A stretch of DNA of 64,000 nt, from positions 14,967,741 through 15,031,740 of the forward strand of contig OX336348.1 of assembly GCA_946902875.1 (NCBI GenBank), given 5' to 3'. Each line of letters starts with the position of its first letter. The first letter of the stretch is position 1. Positions 42,563 through 51,787 of the stretch are shown one piece after another. The notes beneath the pieces are model-generated. The model saw only the letters and a program-made list of their open reading frames with translations. It had not been told where the DNA came from and made no database searches. The position numbers were made by a program, and so were the translations under genes. Source of the stretch: Nematopogon swammerdamellus. Taxonomy: Eukaryota; Arthropoda; Insecta; Lepidoptera; Adelidae.

Positions 42563-43330
42563 TGTAAGTATAAAATGTAAGTCGGTACCAGTGCGTTGGT
42601 ATTCGACCTTCAGTATTTTTTGCAAAGTATTAATATTTTCCGAAATTAATTGGTCACGTGGGACGACTTGTAGCGCGGAAGTTAGTGTTTTGGGTTGCAT
42701 TATTGCATGGTGGTACATGCCATGGTTAGCAAATGTAATTGCAGTCGTTAATTGTTCTAGTAATTCGTTAATTGTTTCGGCGTGATAGATTAGATTAACT
42801 AGGACGACATGATCGTTTTCCAGGTGAAACTTGTGATACAACTGGGCATTTAGCATTACTTGGTTGTGTGTTAGGTTGATTAATCTCCTGTTAAAGCTGT
42901 CTAGAGCGGACGCGGTGAGCGAAATGCCATTTTTCAGGTCACGTCTAGTGCTTTCCAAGTCCTTAGTAATTTTAGCAAGATCGTCGTTGTCAGGGTTGCC
43001 GGTGATAGCTTTTATTATTGATCCTAATCCGTTTATCAGTCCTCTGCGTGGGCGCGGTATGCCGAAGTCGTTGATAATATTAGCGCTATGGTTCATTAGG
43101 TATTTTAATCTCTCTAATCCTAGAACTAGCTTATCGTAATTACTACCATTAATTATTTGTCTAGAATATTTGTCATAATTTTTCTCTAGCATCTGGTGTT
43201 GTTCAATTAATAATTTTAAATCCAAATGATGTATTACAGTCCATTTCCCGTTCGTAATGCGCGCGTTTCCTTTATTAGCTGTGATGAAATGCTGATTATC
43301 GCTTAAGTGTTGGATGTGGAGGGATGCGTT
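42563..43330 (-). pseudogene. env, N-terminal block with cleavage site and fusion-peptide-like segment
   Basis: From about 43330 (frame open without ATG) down to the Helitron edge. It contains RPRRGLINGLGSIIKAITG: a basic furin-type cleavage motif followed by a hydrophobic glycine-rich stretch, as at the F2/F1 junction of errantivirus/baculovirus F-like proteins. Next comes a long helical segment. The beginning overlaps the end of pol, and no obvious start codon is seen. In gypsy-type elements env is expressed from a spliced RNA, which would explain that. The last nine codons before the apparent stop belong to the Helitron. Confidence 0.8.
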
Positions 43331-45243
43331 CCCGATTGCTGCCCATCTGGAACAAGGCGAACATCACTTCGGTGAATTGTCGCGCTGCTTCCCTTTCTAT
43401 TGTATTCTAAAACATTATGTGGGTGTATTTTTGTTATCTTATATGGGCCTCGGTATTTATTTTGTCCTTTATCTCTACCTTCCATTCTCACGTATATTGA
43501 GTCTCCTACCTGCGCTTGCTCGGGGTCTGCGCGTTTTTTGTTCTCCCGGTTAATGGCTCGTTCCTTGACGGCGATAATTTGTTTGTTTATTATTTTGTGG
43601 ACCGATGTTAATTGTTTATTGTGTTCGTTTATATAATTTGACACTATCTGCTGATCGCAAGGTGGGACCGTTATTAGTGTGTGCCCGAAATGCACTTCAA
43701 AGGGTTTGTGGTTTGTTGTGCTGTGAATAGTATTGTTGTACGCCAGAGTGGCTAATGATATGAGCGTTGATGCGTTCTTGTTTTCGGCCTGATTAATGCG
43801 CAAAATTTCCAAAAGCGTCGAGTGTAGCCGCTCGATGTCTCCGTTAGAGTTATGGTTTAGGGGTGTGGTAAAATGTATTTCTACTCTGTAGGTTTTTAAT
43901 AGGTCGCTGATCAAGTCGCTTTTGAAAGCGCCTCCTTGGTCGGCAGTTAGTTTCCTGGGGGGTCCGAAACGACTGAAAATTTTAATTAGCGTGTCGGCGA
44001 TATTTAAGGCGTTTTCATGCTCTAATTGTTCACAGGTTGCGAATTTTGAAAATTTATCGATTAGTGTTAGGAACCTATTATTTTTGTACGTGAAGACGTC
44101 CATGTGCCAATGTTGCATTGGCATGGTGGGGGTTTCTGTCAACTCAAGTGGTGTTTTATCGGGGTGCCTATTGTATTTTGCGCGTAAGCACGTTTCACAC
44201 TTGGCTACATAGTCTTTAACCATCTTTTTTAATTTTGCCCAATAGTATTTACGTTTTATTTCTGCCAAGGTCGCGTCTGTTCCCCTATGTCGATTATATT
44301 CTAAATGAGATTCGCGGATTATGCTCATTTGTTCTTCTACGTCGTTAATTTCTTTTAATATATTGGTGTAACGAATTAATGTTAATGATTTTTTATCTAT
44401 GTGTTTCCTGTAAGCCTCTGAAATTTCTATATACAATAAGTCGTCTTCGATCACGATTGCGTATTTACTCTTGTCTAGATAATCCTTCACGAAGTCCAAA
44501 AATTGTTCTTGTATGTCGTCGGGTGTGATATAAAGGTAGTGGTCATTGTTTTTTTGTTCATGTCTGTTCGTGAGAGATGGGTATACGAAGATACGATTCA
44601 TGCGCGGGTGTGGATGTTCGTTGCGTGATGGGATCCCGCCCTCGTTATCGTCCGCGTTTGAATGAATGGTATCTACGCTACTGGTCTCGTCGTGTTCGGT
44701 TGAACACTCAGCTATTAGGGGCTCGCTTTCTGTCATATTTAATTCTATGCGCGACAAGGCGTCTGCTACTTGGTTATTTGCGCCTTTCCTATGTACGATT
44801 TCGAAGTCGTACTCTTGTAAGCGCAGGCGCCATCGGGTGAGTTTCGCGTTAGGTTCCTTTAGTTTTGCTAGCCATGCTAATGGTTGGTGGTCGGTTTCTA
44901 CTCGGAAATGACGTCGGTATATGTAAGGTCTGAATTGTTGCAATGCCCAAAGGATAGATAATAGTTCCTTTTCGGTGGTATTGTATTTAGCTTCGTTATC
45001 CGATAATGTGCGTGAAATGTAAGCAATAGGTTGATCCTCTTGCGTGAGAACGGCGCCCAGGGCCTTATCGCTGGCGTCGGTGGTCACCGTGAATGTCTTA
45101 TCGAAGTCGGGGTACTTAAGTAGAGGAGGGTTGCTTAGGATATCTTTACACGTCTCGAATGCTTTTATATACGTGGGGGTGAGTTTAATTATGGCGTTTT
45201 TTTTTGTGTATTCCGTTAGAGGTTTTGCTATTAAGTTTTGCAC
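43303..45243 (-). CDS. pol: pol: RNase H and integrase part
   Basis: 646 residues. RNase H: FTVTTDASDKALGAVL, TEKELLSILWAL, FRVETDHQPLAWL. Integrase: an HHCC zinc domain (HLEYNRHRG then CETCLRAK), then the catalytic triad in WHMDVFTYKNNR (D), LTADQGGAFKSD (D) and GDIERLHSTLLEIL (E), with a C-terminal GPYKITKIHPHNVLEY domain. All identifiable catalytic residues are intact. The frame is +1 relative to the RT part; the switch lies near 45240 and looks like a one-base insertion rather than a designed shift. Cuts and joins retroviral DNA in the nucleus. Confidence 0.9.
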   Translation of the reverse strand: MQNLIAKPLTEYTKKNAIIKLTPTYIKAFETCKDILSNPPLLKYPDFDKTFTVTTDASDKALGAVLTQEDQPIAYISRTLSDNEAKYNTTEKELLSILWALQQFRPYIYRRHFRVETDHQPLAWLAKLKEPNAKLTRWRLRLQEYDFEIVHRKGANNQVADALSRIELNMTESEPLIAECSTEHDETSSVDTIHSNADDNEGGIPSRNEHPHPRMNRIFVYPSLTNRHEQKNNDHYLYITPDDIQEQFLDFVKDYLDKSKYAIVIEDDLLYIEISEAYRKHIDKKSLTLIRYTNILKEINDVEEQMSIIRESHLEYNRHRGTDATLAEIKRKYYWAKLKKMVKDYVAKCETCLRAKYNRHPDKTPLELTETPTMPMQHWHMDVFTYKNNRFLTLIDKFSKFATCEQLEHENALNIADTLIKIFSRFGPPRKLTADQGGAFKSDLISDLLKTYRVEIHFTTPLNHNSNGDIERLHSTLLEILRINQAENKNASTLISLATLAYNNTIHSTTNHKPFEVHFGHTLITVPPCDQQIVSNYINEHNKQLTSVHKIINKQIIAVKERAINRENKKRADPEQAQVGDSIYVRMEGRDKGQNKYRGPYKITKIHPHNVLEYNRKGSSATIHRSDVRLVPDGQQSGTHPSTSNT

Positions 45244-46560
45244 TTAAGTTTTTTATGAATTTACGAAAATAGGAAATCATTCTTCGGAAGGATTTAATTT
45301 GTTTTTGTGTCTTAGGGATTGGGAAGTTTTTTATTGCCTCCACCTTTTTCGAATTGGGGAGAATACCTTTTTCGTTGAGTACATGTCCTAAAAACTCAAC
45401 TTCCTTTTTTAAAAATTCGCTTTTATTAAGTGTTATCTTTAGATTAGCTTTTCTTAATGCATTGAAGACGGCTCGTAGCCGTACATAGTGTTCTTCGCGT
45501 GTTTTCGAGTAAATAATAATGTCATCCAGGTAAACCAGGCATATTTTACCTATGTACTCCTTAAGTACATTGTTCATTAAACGCTGGAATGTACTGGGGG
45601 CGTTTTTTAACCTGAACGGCATCCTAAGGAATTCGTAATGGCCATCCGGCGTGACGAACGCGGTGCATTCTATGCTCTGGGGGTCCATTAAGATTTGGTG
45701 ATAACCGCTCGTTAAATATATTGTGCTAAAATATTTATTGCCGTTCAGCTGTGAAAAGATGTCTTCGATGTTTGGGAGCGGGAAGCGGTCGCTTCGCGTT
45801 TGTGCGTTTAATTTACGGTAGTCTATGACCATGCGGAATTTGGGGATTCCGCTTTTGTCTAATTTTTTTGGTACTAAGTGTACCGGGCTAGACCATGGGG
45901 AGTCACTGTGTCTGATTATACCGTTGTTCAACATTTCATTGACTTGTTTCTTTATCTCCTCTCTCTGTATTTGGGGTAGACGGTATGCTCTTTGATAAAT
46001 CGGTTCAGGGCCCATTAGTTTGATAGGGTGTCTGATGTTAGACGTGTGAGTTTTGGATACGTCTTCTGAAAACAAGTCGTCGTGTTCTTCCAGTATAGCC
46101 GCCAAAGTGTCGGCTTCCGTATAGTGTAAATCGATTATTTTGTCTGGGGTAACCATTTTATTTTGGGAGGTCATTACGTCTGCTTTAATTAATTTAATCA
46201 AATCCATTCCTATAAGGACGTTGTAGTTTTTACTAAAATCAAAGATGTGAAAGGTCATTTCGGCGTCGTTGTTGCCAAATATTTTTTTCCAGAAGGGTGT
46301 TCTTATCGTTCCGTGGTGACGGGTAGTTTTGTGTGCTGTTCTGACTAAGAAAGGTTCATCATGATAATAGTCTGGAAATAATCGTTTATATGTTTTTGTG
46401 TTTATGAATGAAGCTTTAGAACCGGTATCGATTAGTATTGTTAATTGGAGTTTCTTATTTTCTATGTACGGTAGGTGGTACGCCTCGGTGTTGTGTAATT
46501 TGATTATGTTTGACTCTCTGTCTCGGGGGCCTCGTGAAAATCCTGCTTTTGCCCATTGTC
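45185..46560 (-). pseudogene. pol: pol: protease and reverse transcriptase part, catalytic Asp lost
   Basis: The pol frame opens near 46560 in the gag tail, in the -1 frame. Protease: LTILIDTGSKASFIN (active-site DTG) at about 46440. RT: FRMVIDYRKLNAQT, then motif A as YFSTIYLTSGYHQI, where the usual aspartate of the catalytic triad is tyrosine (GAT to TAT at about 45718). Next are LRMPFRLKNAPSTFQRLM and the intact YLDDIIIYS. With motif A broken, this copy should be unable to reverse-transcribe. After FLGHVLNEKGILPNS the frame is lost near 45240. Confidence 0.88.
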
Positions 46561-47565
46561 TGGTGTTTCCGATTCGGCCTGGTCGTTATGGTCGTAGTCG
46601 TAGTCGTAGTCATAGTCGTAGTCGTCGGTAGTGTCCTCTTGATTAAACAATTCGTTCGCGACGAAGCCTCGTCCCAAGTCGACGGCGGGGCCTTCTGCTG
46701 GGCGTTGACTTACCGGTCGCGATGTTGGGTTCACCGAGCGCATAGATACGTCGCGATTGAAAGTGTTGCGGTTCGTTTGCCACAGCGGGCGGTTAGGTGG
46801 GGCTGCGTTGCCCTGTCGTTGCATCAAGGATCGCGGTGTAGGCGGGTACGTGTGACGTTGTTGGTGATTAGGGTTTGCGCGTTGATAGTTCATTTGTTGC
46901 GGATAATTATTAGGTTGATGATAATTACGCATCACGTTTTGTTGCGGAACATTCATGGCCGGGCGCGGCTGGAAGTGCGCGGTATTTTTAAACGCGGTTG
47001 GGGTAGGTTTTGTTAGTGGGTTTTTCACTTTCGGTAGGATGTCGTGGGCCTCCAGTATTCTTATTTCCGAGCAAAGTTCGGCGTCGGTGGATTTAATATA
47101 TTGTGGCTTGATATAATACGGTAGGAAGTTTATTAAGGTCGCTTTCGCGTTGTTTTCGTACGGGATAATCATGGATGGGATTAGTGCGTCTCCGTACGAG
47201 GCGCTAATTCTTACTTTAATTCGTAATAAGATTCGGTTTAGGTACCTGATGGTTTCGCTCATCGTTCCCTTGACTTGACAGTTTATTATCTCCATTTGGA
47301 GTATCGAGAGGTCCTTTCCGTCCCCACAATCTCTTATTAACGCGTTTTGAATCGTACTCCAGTTGTACCCATGGTTTTCCATGGCGACAGTAAGTTGTGC
47401 CTCATTTCGGAGGCGGGACAGTAGGCCGCTCACCGTGAGGGGGGTGTTACCGTGAGTATCTAGGTAAATTTGCGCGGCCTGTATAAATATGTACAATTCC
47501 TCTGGTTTCCCGTCGTAGGTGGGTACCGATTCGATCGGGTTAATTTGTCTCGGCTCGTTCGCCAT
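46504..47565 (-). CDS. gag: gag polyprotein
   Basis: 353 residues starting MANEPRQINPIESVPTYDGK at 47565, 336 bases downstream of the primer-binding site. A helical capsid-like region (LYIFIQAAQIYLD, LSRLRNEAQLTV, IRYLNRILLRIKVR) is followed by a Gln/Asn/Pro-rich stretch and a strongly acidic tail with a DYDYDYDYDYD run. There is no CCHC knuckle, as usual for errantivirus Gag. The pol frame overlaps the last 20 or so codons in the -1 phase. The shift site is not a textbook heptamer. The acidic run is encoded by (GTCGTA)n-like repeats on the plus strand. Confidence 0.88.
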   Translation of the reverse strand: MANEPRQINPIESVPTYDGKPEELYIFIQAAQIYLDTHGNTPLTVSGLLSRLRNEAQLTVAMENHGYNWSTIQNALIRDCGDGKDLSILQMEIINCQVKGTMSETIRYLNRILLRIKVRISASYGDALIPSMIIPYENNAKATLINFLPYYIKPQYIKSTDAELCSEIRILEAHDILPKVKNPLTKPTPTAFKNTAHFQPRPAMNVPQQNVMRNYHQPNNYPQQMNYQRANPNHQQRHTYPPTPRSLMQRQGNAAPPNRPLWQTNRNTFNRDVSMRSVNPTSRPVSQRPAEGPAVDLGRGFVANELFNQEDTTDDYDYDYDYDYDHNDQAESETPDNGQKQDFHEAPETESQT

Positions 47566-47901
47566 TTTATATGAATTATTATTAGGTATTATTTATAATT
47601 ATTTATATATATTTTACTTAAAATTTTAGCAAAGATTTGTCTTGACAATTATTATCAAAGAACTCCTAAATGCTTGGATAGATTTAGGACACACGGGGTA
47701 TTCTAGGGATTCCAGGATGGAAACTAGACAAAATACTTGTGCAGCACTTACAGCATGAGCGTGCACAGCACCGGACGCAGCAACATTTGTTTACAGCGGG
47801 GCCGTTCCTCTTGAGGTCTTGAGAGACGCCAACCTCAGCTCGCCTGATGTCTCCTTGGAGCAGGGGTTGTCCTGGGCTGCAGCCGGAGGTTGTAGAGCGT
47901 T
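47566..47901 (-). other. Untranslated leader between PBS and gag
   Basis: Non-coding 5' leader of the provirus. Open frames on the minus strand (MGQRSTTSGCSPGQPLLQGD...) have no gag-like content. It would hold packaging and splice-donor signals, which I cannot pinpoint. Confidence 0.5.
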
Positions 47902-47919
47902 GCCCCACGTTGGGCGCCA
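47902..47919 (-). promoter_or_regulatory. tRNA primer-binding site
   Basis: TGGCGCCCAACGTGGGGC on the minus strand, immediately following the 5' LTR and sharing the T of its end. TGGCGCCCAACG is a familiar Gypsy-type primer-binding sequence; the cognate tRNA (serine is usual for some gypsy elements) is inference. Confidence 0.85.
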
Positions 47920-48236
47920 GTTACAGTTTGAAGTCCGGTGAAGTTTAAAAAAAATACTTTTATTTATTTATTTATTACAATTACAAGTATTACAGGATTA
48001 CATACGTAGCCTGCACGAACAATATAGACAGCCACCCTTACGGCAAGTTGAGTAAAGAATGTTCTAAGAGATTGGGTGCGTCCTGTTTAAATAGTGCTAG
48101 TACCTTTGTTTACAAATCAATAAAGGAAGTCTCCCACACATTAAGATACAAAGGGGTTGCATTCACTAGAATGCACTCTAAACTTATCTAAACGATGTGA
48201 ACGCGTCTGCTTAATAGTTACATAGACTATCTAACT
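47919..48236 (-). repeat. 5' LTR (318 bp)
   Basis: The promoter-bearing LTR of the minus-strand provirus; about 99 % identical by eye to 36350-36667. Target duplication CGTG follows at 48237-48240. It lies at the edge of a near-palindromic sequence (CGTGGAGTGCGTGACGTCAC...) that was apparently the target. Confidence 0.92.
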
Positions 48237-48324
48237 CGTGGAGTGCGTGACGTCACGACACTCCACGATGCTCCGCACCGCCAGTTAACTGTTGGAAGCG
48301 ATAAGGCGCGCAGTGTTTATGTTT

Positions 48325-49748
48325 TAGTAGAGGTGCTTCACTACTTAATTGTGCACCTCGGGTTAGAAGCATGAAATTTTTATCATGGATAGGATGCCCC
48401 ACGGTGATCATTTTCAGATGTTGAGGGAAGTTTGATTCGCCCCCTGCCCACGGGGGGACGGGGGGTGAAGTATCCTTTCCGATCATTATTTATAAAAAAA
48501 AAAATCACTAATCAGTCAATGCTACTAGGGCTTATGTGGTATCGTTTCCATGTAAAACAGATACAAGGAGTTCATTTTTACTGTAAAATAGGTATGATTC
48601 CATACAAAAACTTGATTTTTTAACAAAAAAGTAAAAACCATGGAGTGAATATTTTTTTTAAAAACGTAATATATTTTTTAAATCTCGATTAATGTAAATT
48701 AAAAAAAATAGTATAATAATGATTATTTAGTCTAGTTTATAAAAAACATTTACTTCTTGCATACTTTCCATACATTAACTTCAAGAAAAAAAATATTTAC
48801 GCATGGAGGTAAGGCAGCGCAACTAGTTCACTGCGGATTTCAGTGACGGTTTGGAGGTAGTAGAGTTTAATTTTACGAATTTAATAACTTTTTAAGATTG
48901 GGTATCGAAAATGAAACAGAAAAACAAATTTAGCGAAAATTTTATTGCGAGACAAATGCGTTTTGCAATACAAAATGTGCAGAATATAGAGTAACATTTA
49001 CTGTTAATCTCTATCAAATACTACCAAACTTACTTATTCAATAAGCTCGGAATTGATAAATCATTAACTTTGTACTTATGCAATAAGCTCTGCACATTTT
49101 GTATTGCAAAATGCATTTGACTAGCAATAAAATTTTCGCTAAATTTGTTTTTTTGTTTCATTTTCGATACCCAATCTTAAAAAGTTATTAAATTCATAAA
49201 ATTAAACTCTACTACCTCCAAACCGTCACTGAAATCCGCAGTGAACTAGTTGGGCTGCCTTACCTCGATGCGTAAATTTTTTTTTCTTTAAGTTGTTGTA
49301 TGAAAAGTACGCAAGAAGTAAATGTTTTTATAAACAAGACTAAATAACCTTTATTACACTATTTTTTTTTTGACATTAATAGAGATTTGAATAAAATATG
49401 ACGTTTTTAAAAAAAATATTCACTCAATGGTTTTTACTTTTTTGTTAAAAAAATCAAGTTTTTTGTAAGGAATCATACCTATTTTACAGTAAAAATGAAC
49501 TCCTTGTATCTGTTTTACATGGAAACGATACCACTCAAGCCCTAGTAGCATTAACTGACCAGTGATTTTTTTTAATAATGATCGGAAGGCATACTTCACC
49601 CCCCTCCCCCCGTGAACAGGGGTCGAATCAACCTTCTCTCCACATCTGAAAATGATCATCGTGGGGCATACTTTCCATGGTAAAAATTTCATACTTCTAA
49701 CCTGAGGTGCACAATTGTGGCCAAATATGGAGCGAAGCACTTCTACTA
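48325..49748. mobile_element. Foldback element with ~670-bp arms
   Basis: Arm 1 at about 48325-49000 and arm 2 at about 49080-49748 are inverted copies with roughly 90 % or better similarity by eye, with small indels. Both contain GTAGAGGTGCTTCAC-like outer ends, ACAAGGAGTTCATTTTTACT and AAATCCGCAGTGAACTAGTT or their complements. The spacer is about 80 bp. No coding. Likely an old foldback or giant MITE-like element. Confidence 0.8.
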
Positions 49749-49806
49749 TTTGGTTTATTTGTGTTTAAAACAAATTAAGTGTCCGATTTGTGCCTGGTTT
49801 CTCTTT

Positions 49807-51300
49807 TTCATAATGAACTCTTCAACCGTTGCTAGTAACTCCTCGAGTTTGGGCTCATTTGGTTGGTTTGGACGAGTGTCCCATACTTCTACCAATACAC
49901 TTGGTGATGAGGGTCTGATGATGGAGACAGGAGGTGGACAGTGGAACTCTTCACCCGTTACTAGTAAGCCCCTCGAGTTTGGGTTCATTTGGTTGGTTCG
50001 GACGAGTGCTCCATACTTCCACCAATACACTTGGTGACGAGGGTCTGATGATGGAGACAGGAGGTGGACAGTTGGACTCTTCAAACGTTACTAGTAACTC
50101 CCTCGAGTTTGGGCTCATTTGGTTGGTTTGAACGAGTGTCCAATACTTCTACCAATACACTTGGTGACGAGGGTCTGATGATGGAGACAGGAGGTGGACA
50201 GTGGAACTCTTCAACCGTTACTAGTAACCCTCTCGAGTTTGGGTTCATTTGGTTGGTTCGGACGAGTGCTCCATACTTCCACCAAAACACTTGGTGACAA
50301 GGGTCTGATGATGGCATCAGCAGGTGGGTGGTGGAACTCTTCAACCGTTACTAGTAACTCCTCGACTTTGGACTCATTTGGTAGGTTTGTACGAGTGTCC
50401 AATACTTCTACCAATGCACTTGGTGACGAGGGTCAGATGATGGAGACAGGAGGTGGACAGTGGAACTTTTCAACCGTTACAGGAACCCTCTCGAATTTCG
50501 GCTCATTTGGTTGGTTTGGACGAGTGTCCCATACTTCTACTAATGCACTTGGTGCCGACGGTCTGATGGTGTCAGGAGGTTGACAGTGGAACTCTTCGAC
50601 CGTTACTAGTAACCCCTTCGTCTAATCAAATGACTCCAAACTCGAGGGGGTTACTCTACTAGGACGGTTGAAGAGTTCCACTGTCAACCTCCTGACTCCA
50701 TCAGACCGTCGTCACAAAGTGTATTTGTGGAAGTATGGGACACTCGTCCAAACCCACCAAATGAGCCCAAACTGGAGGGATTACTCGAGCGGTTACTAGA
50801 AACGGTCGAAGAGTTCTACTGTCAACCCAATGACTCCATCATCAGACCCTCGTCACGAAGTGTATTGGTAGAAGTATGGGACACTCGTCCAAACCCACCA
50901 AATGAGTCCAAACTCGAGGAGTTACTAGTAACGGTTGAAGAGTTCCACTACCCACCGCCTGATTCCATCATCAGACCCTCGTCACCAAGTGTATTGGTAG
51001 AAGTATGGGACACTCGTCCAAACCCACCAAATGAGTCCAAACTCGAGGGGTTACTAGTAACGGTTGAAGAGTTCCACTACCCACCTCCTGATTCCATCAT
51101 CAGACCCTCGTCACCAAGTGTATTAGTAGAAGTATGGTACACTCGTCCAAACCATCCAAGTGAGCCCAAACTCGAGGGAGTTACTAGTAACGGTTGAAGA
51201 GTCCCACTGTCCACGTCCTGACTACATCATCAGAGCCTCGTCAACAAGTGTATTGGTAGAAGTATGGTACACTCGTCCAAACCCACCAAATGAGTACCAA
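49807..51300. repeat. 129-130-bp satellite as two inverted arrays
   Basis: About six forward units (49807-50620) each with GAGTTTGGGCTCATTTGGTT, ACGAGTGTCCCATACTTCTA, CACTTGGTGACGAGGGTCTG and TCTTCAACCGTTACTAGTAA, then about five units in reverse orientation (50640-51300). The two arrays meet near 50630. Repeat translation explains the long open frames in both directions. Not related to the 68-bp satellite. Confidence 0.92.
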
Positions 51301-51339
51301 CGCGGGCGGGTTAAACCCTACCACCTAGTAAAATAAGAA

Positions 51340-51432
51340 GGGAGTCATATCCCTTAGTCGCCTTTTACGACACACACGGGGAGAGATGCAGTGGGGCTAT
51401 TCTTTTAAAGTACCGGTCCCACACGGTACATC
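51340..51432 (-). repeat. Short copy of the dispersed lepidopteran repeat
   Basis: TATCCCTTAGTCGCCTTTTA through GGTCCCACACGGTAC, same orientation as the copy at 6.0-6.18 kb, truncated at the left. Confidence 0.75.
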
Positions 51433-51494
51433 AGTTTCTCTGGCGTTTTGATAGACGTATTTGTACATTTCGGCACAATGCAATATTTACACTA

Positions 51495-51786
51495 TTTAAA
51501 CCGGCCAAGTGCGAGTCGAACTCGCTTGGTTTCTTCTATGGGCAACCCCGTGAATATTTTACTTTTTCTTATTTTTATTATTTGTTGTAACATCGCCCAT
51601 AACAAATAACACATATTCTGTGAAAATTTCAACTAGCTACCTATTACGGTTCAAGAGATACAGCCCTCGACGAATGAGTGCGCCTTGGCTGGCTAGCGCT
51701 AGCGCGCGGGCCTGGGATAGAGTGACGTCACGCGTAGCCGCGGCGCACTGAGTTTTAGCGGCAGAAACGGCTTAAGTTTATTGATA
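51495..51786. repeat. Fragment of GGCCAAGTGCGAGTCG-type dispersed repeat
   Basis: ACCGGCCAAGTGCGAGTCG followed by TTCTGTGAAAATTTCAACTA and CACGGTTC-like GGTTCAAGAGATACAGCC is the pattern of a very common arthropod dispersed repeat. Truncated. Followed by GC-rich unassigned DNA to the Helitron. Confidence 0.55.
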
Positions 51787-51787
51787 A

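Larger units (their letters stand above)
36350..48236 (-). mobile_element. Errantivirus-type Ty3/Gypsy LTR retrotransposon with env
   Basis: A complete minus-strand provirus of 11.9 kb: 5' LTR 47919-48236, primer-binding site 47902-47919, gag, pol (-1 frame), env, polypurine tract 36668-36678 and 3' LTR 36350-36667. The LTRs begin AGTTA and end TAACT as in gypsy-type errantiviruses. By eye they differ at three positions of 318, so the insertion is fairly young. The copy is defective: a lost RT catalytic residue, a pol frameshift, and two Helitrons in env that account for about 5.1 kb of its length. Confidence 0.93.

Noticed and set aside
49717..51197. Proteins on both strands from the 130-bp array
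   Set aside because: Open frames occur in both orientations of an inverted satellite; sequence-composition artefacts.
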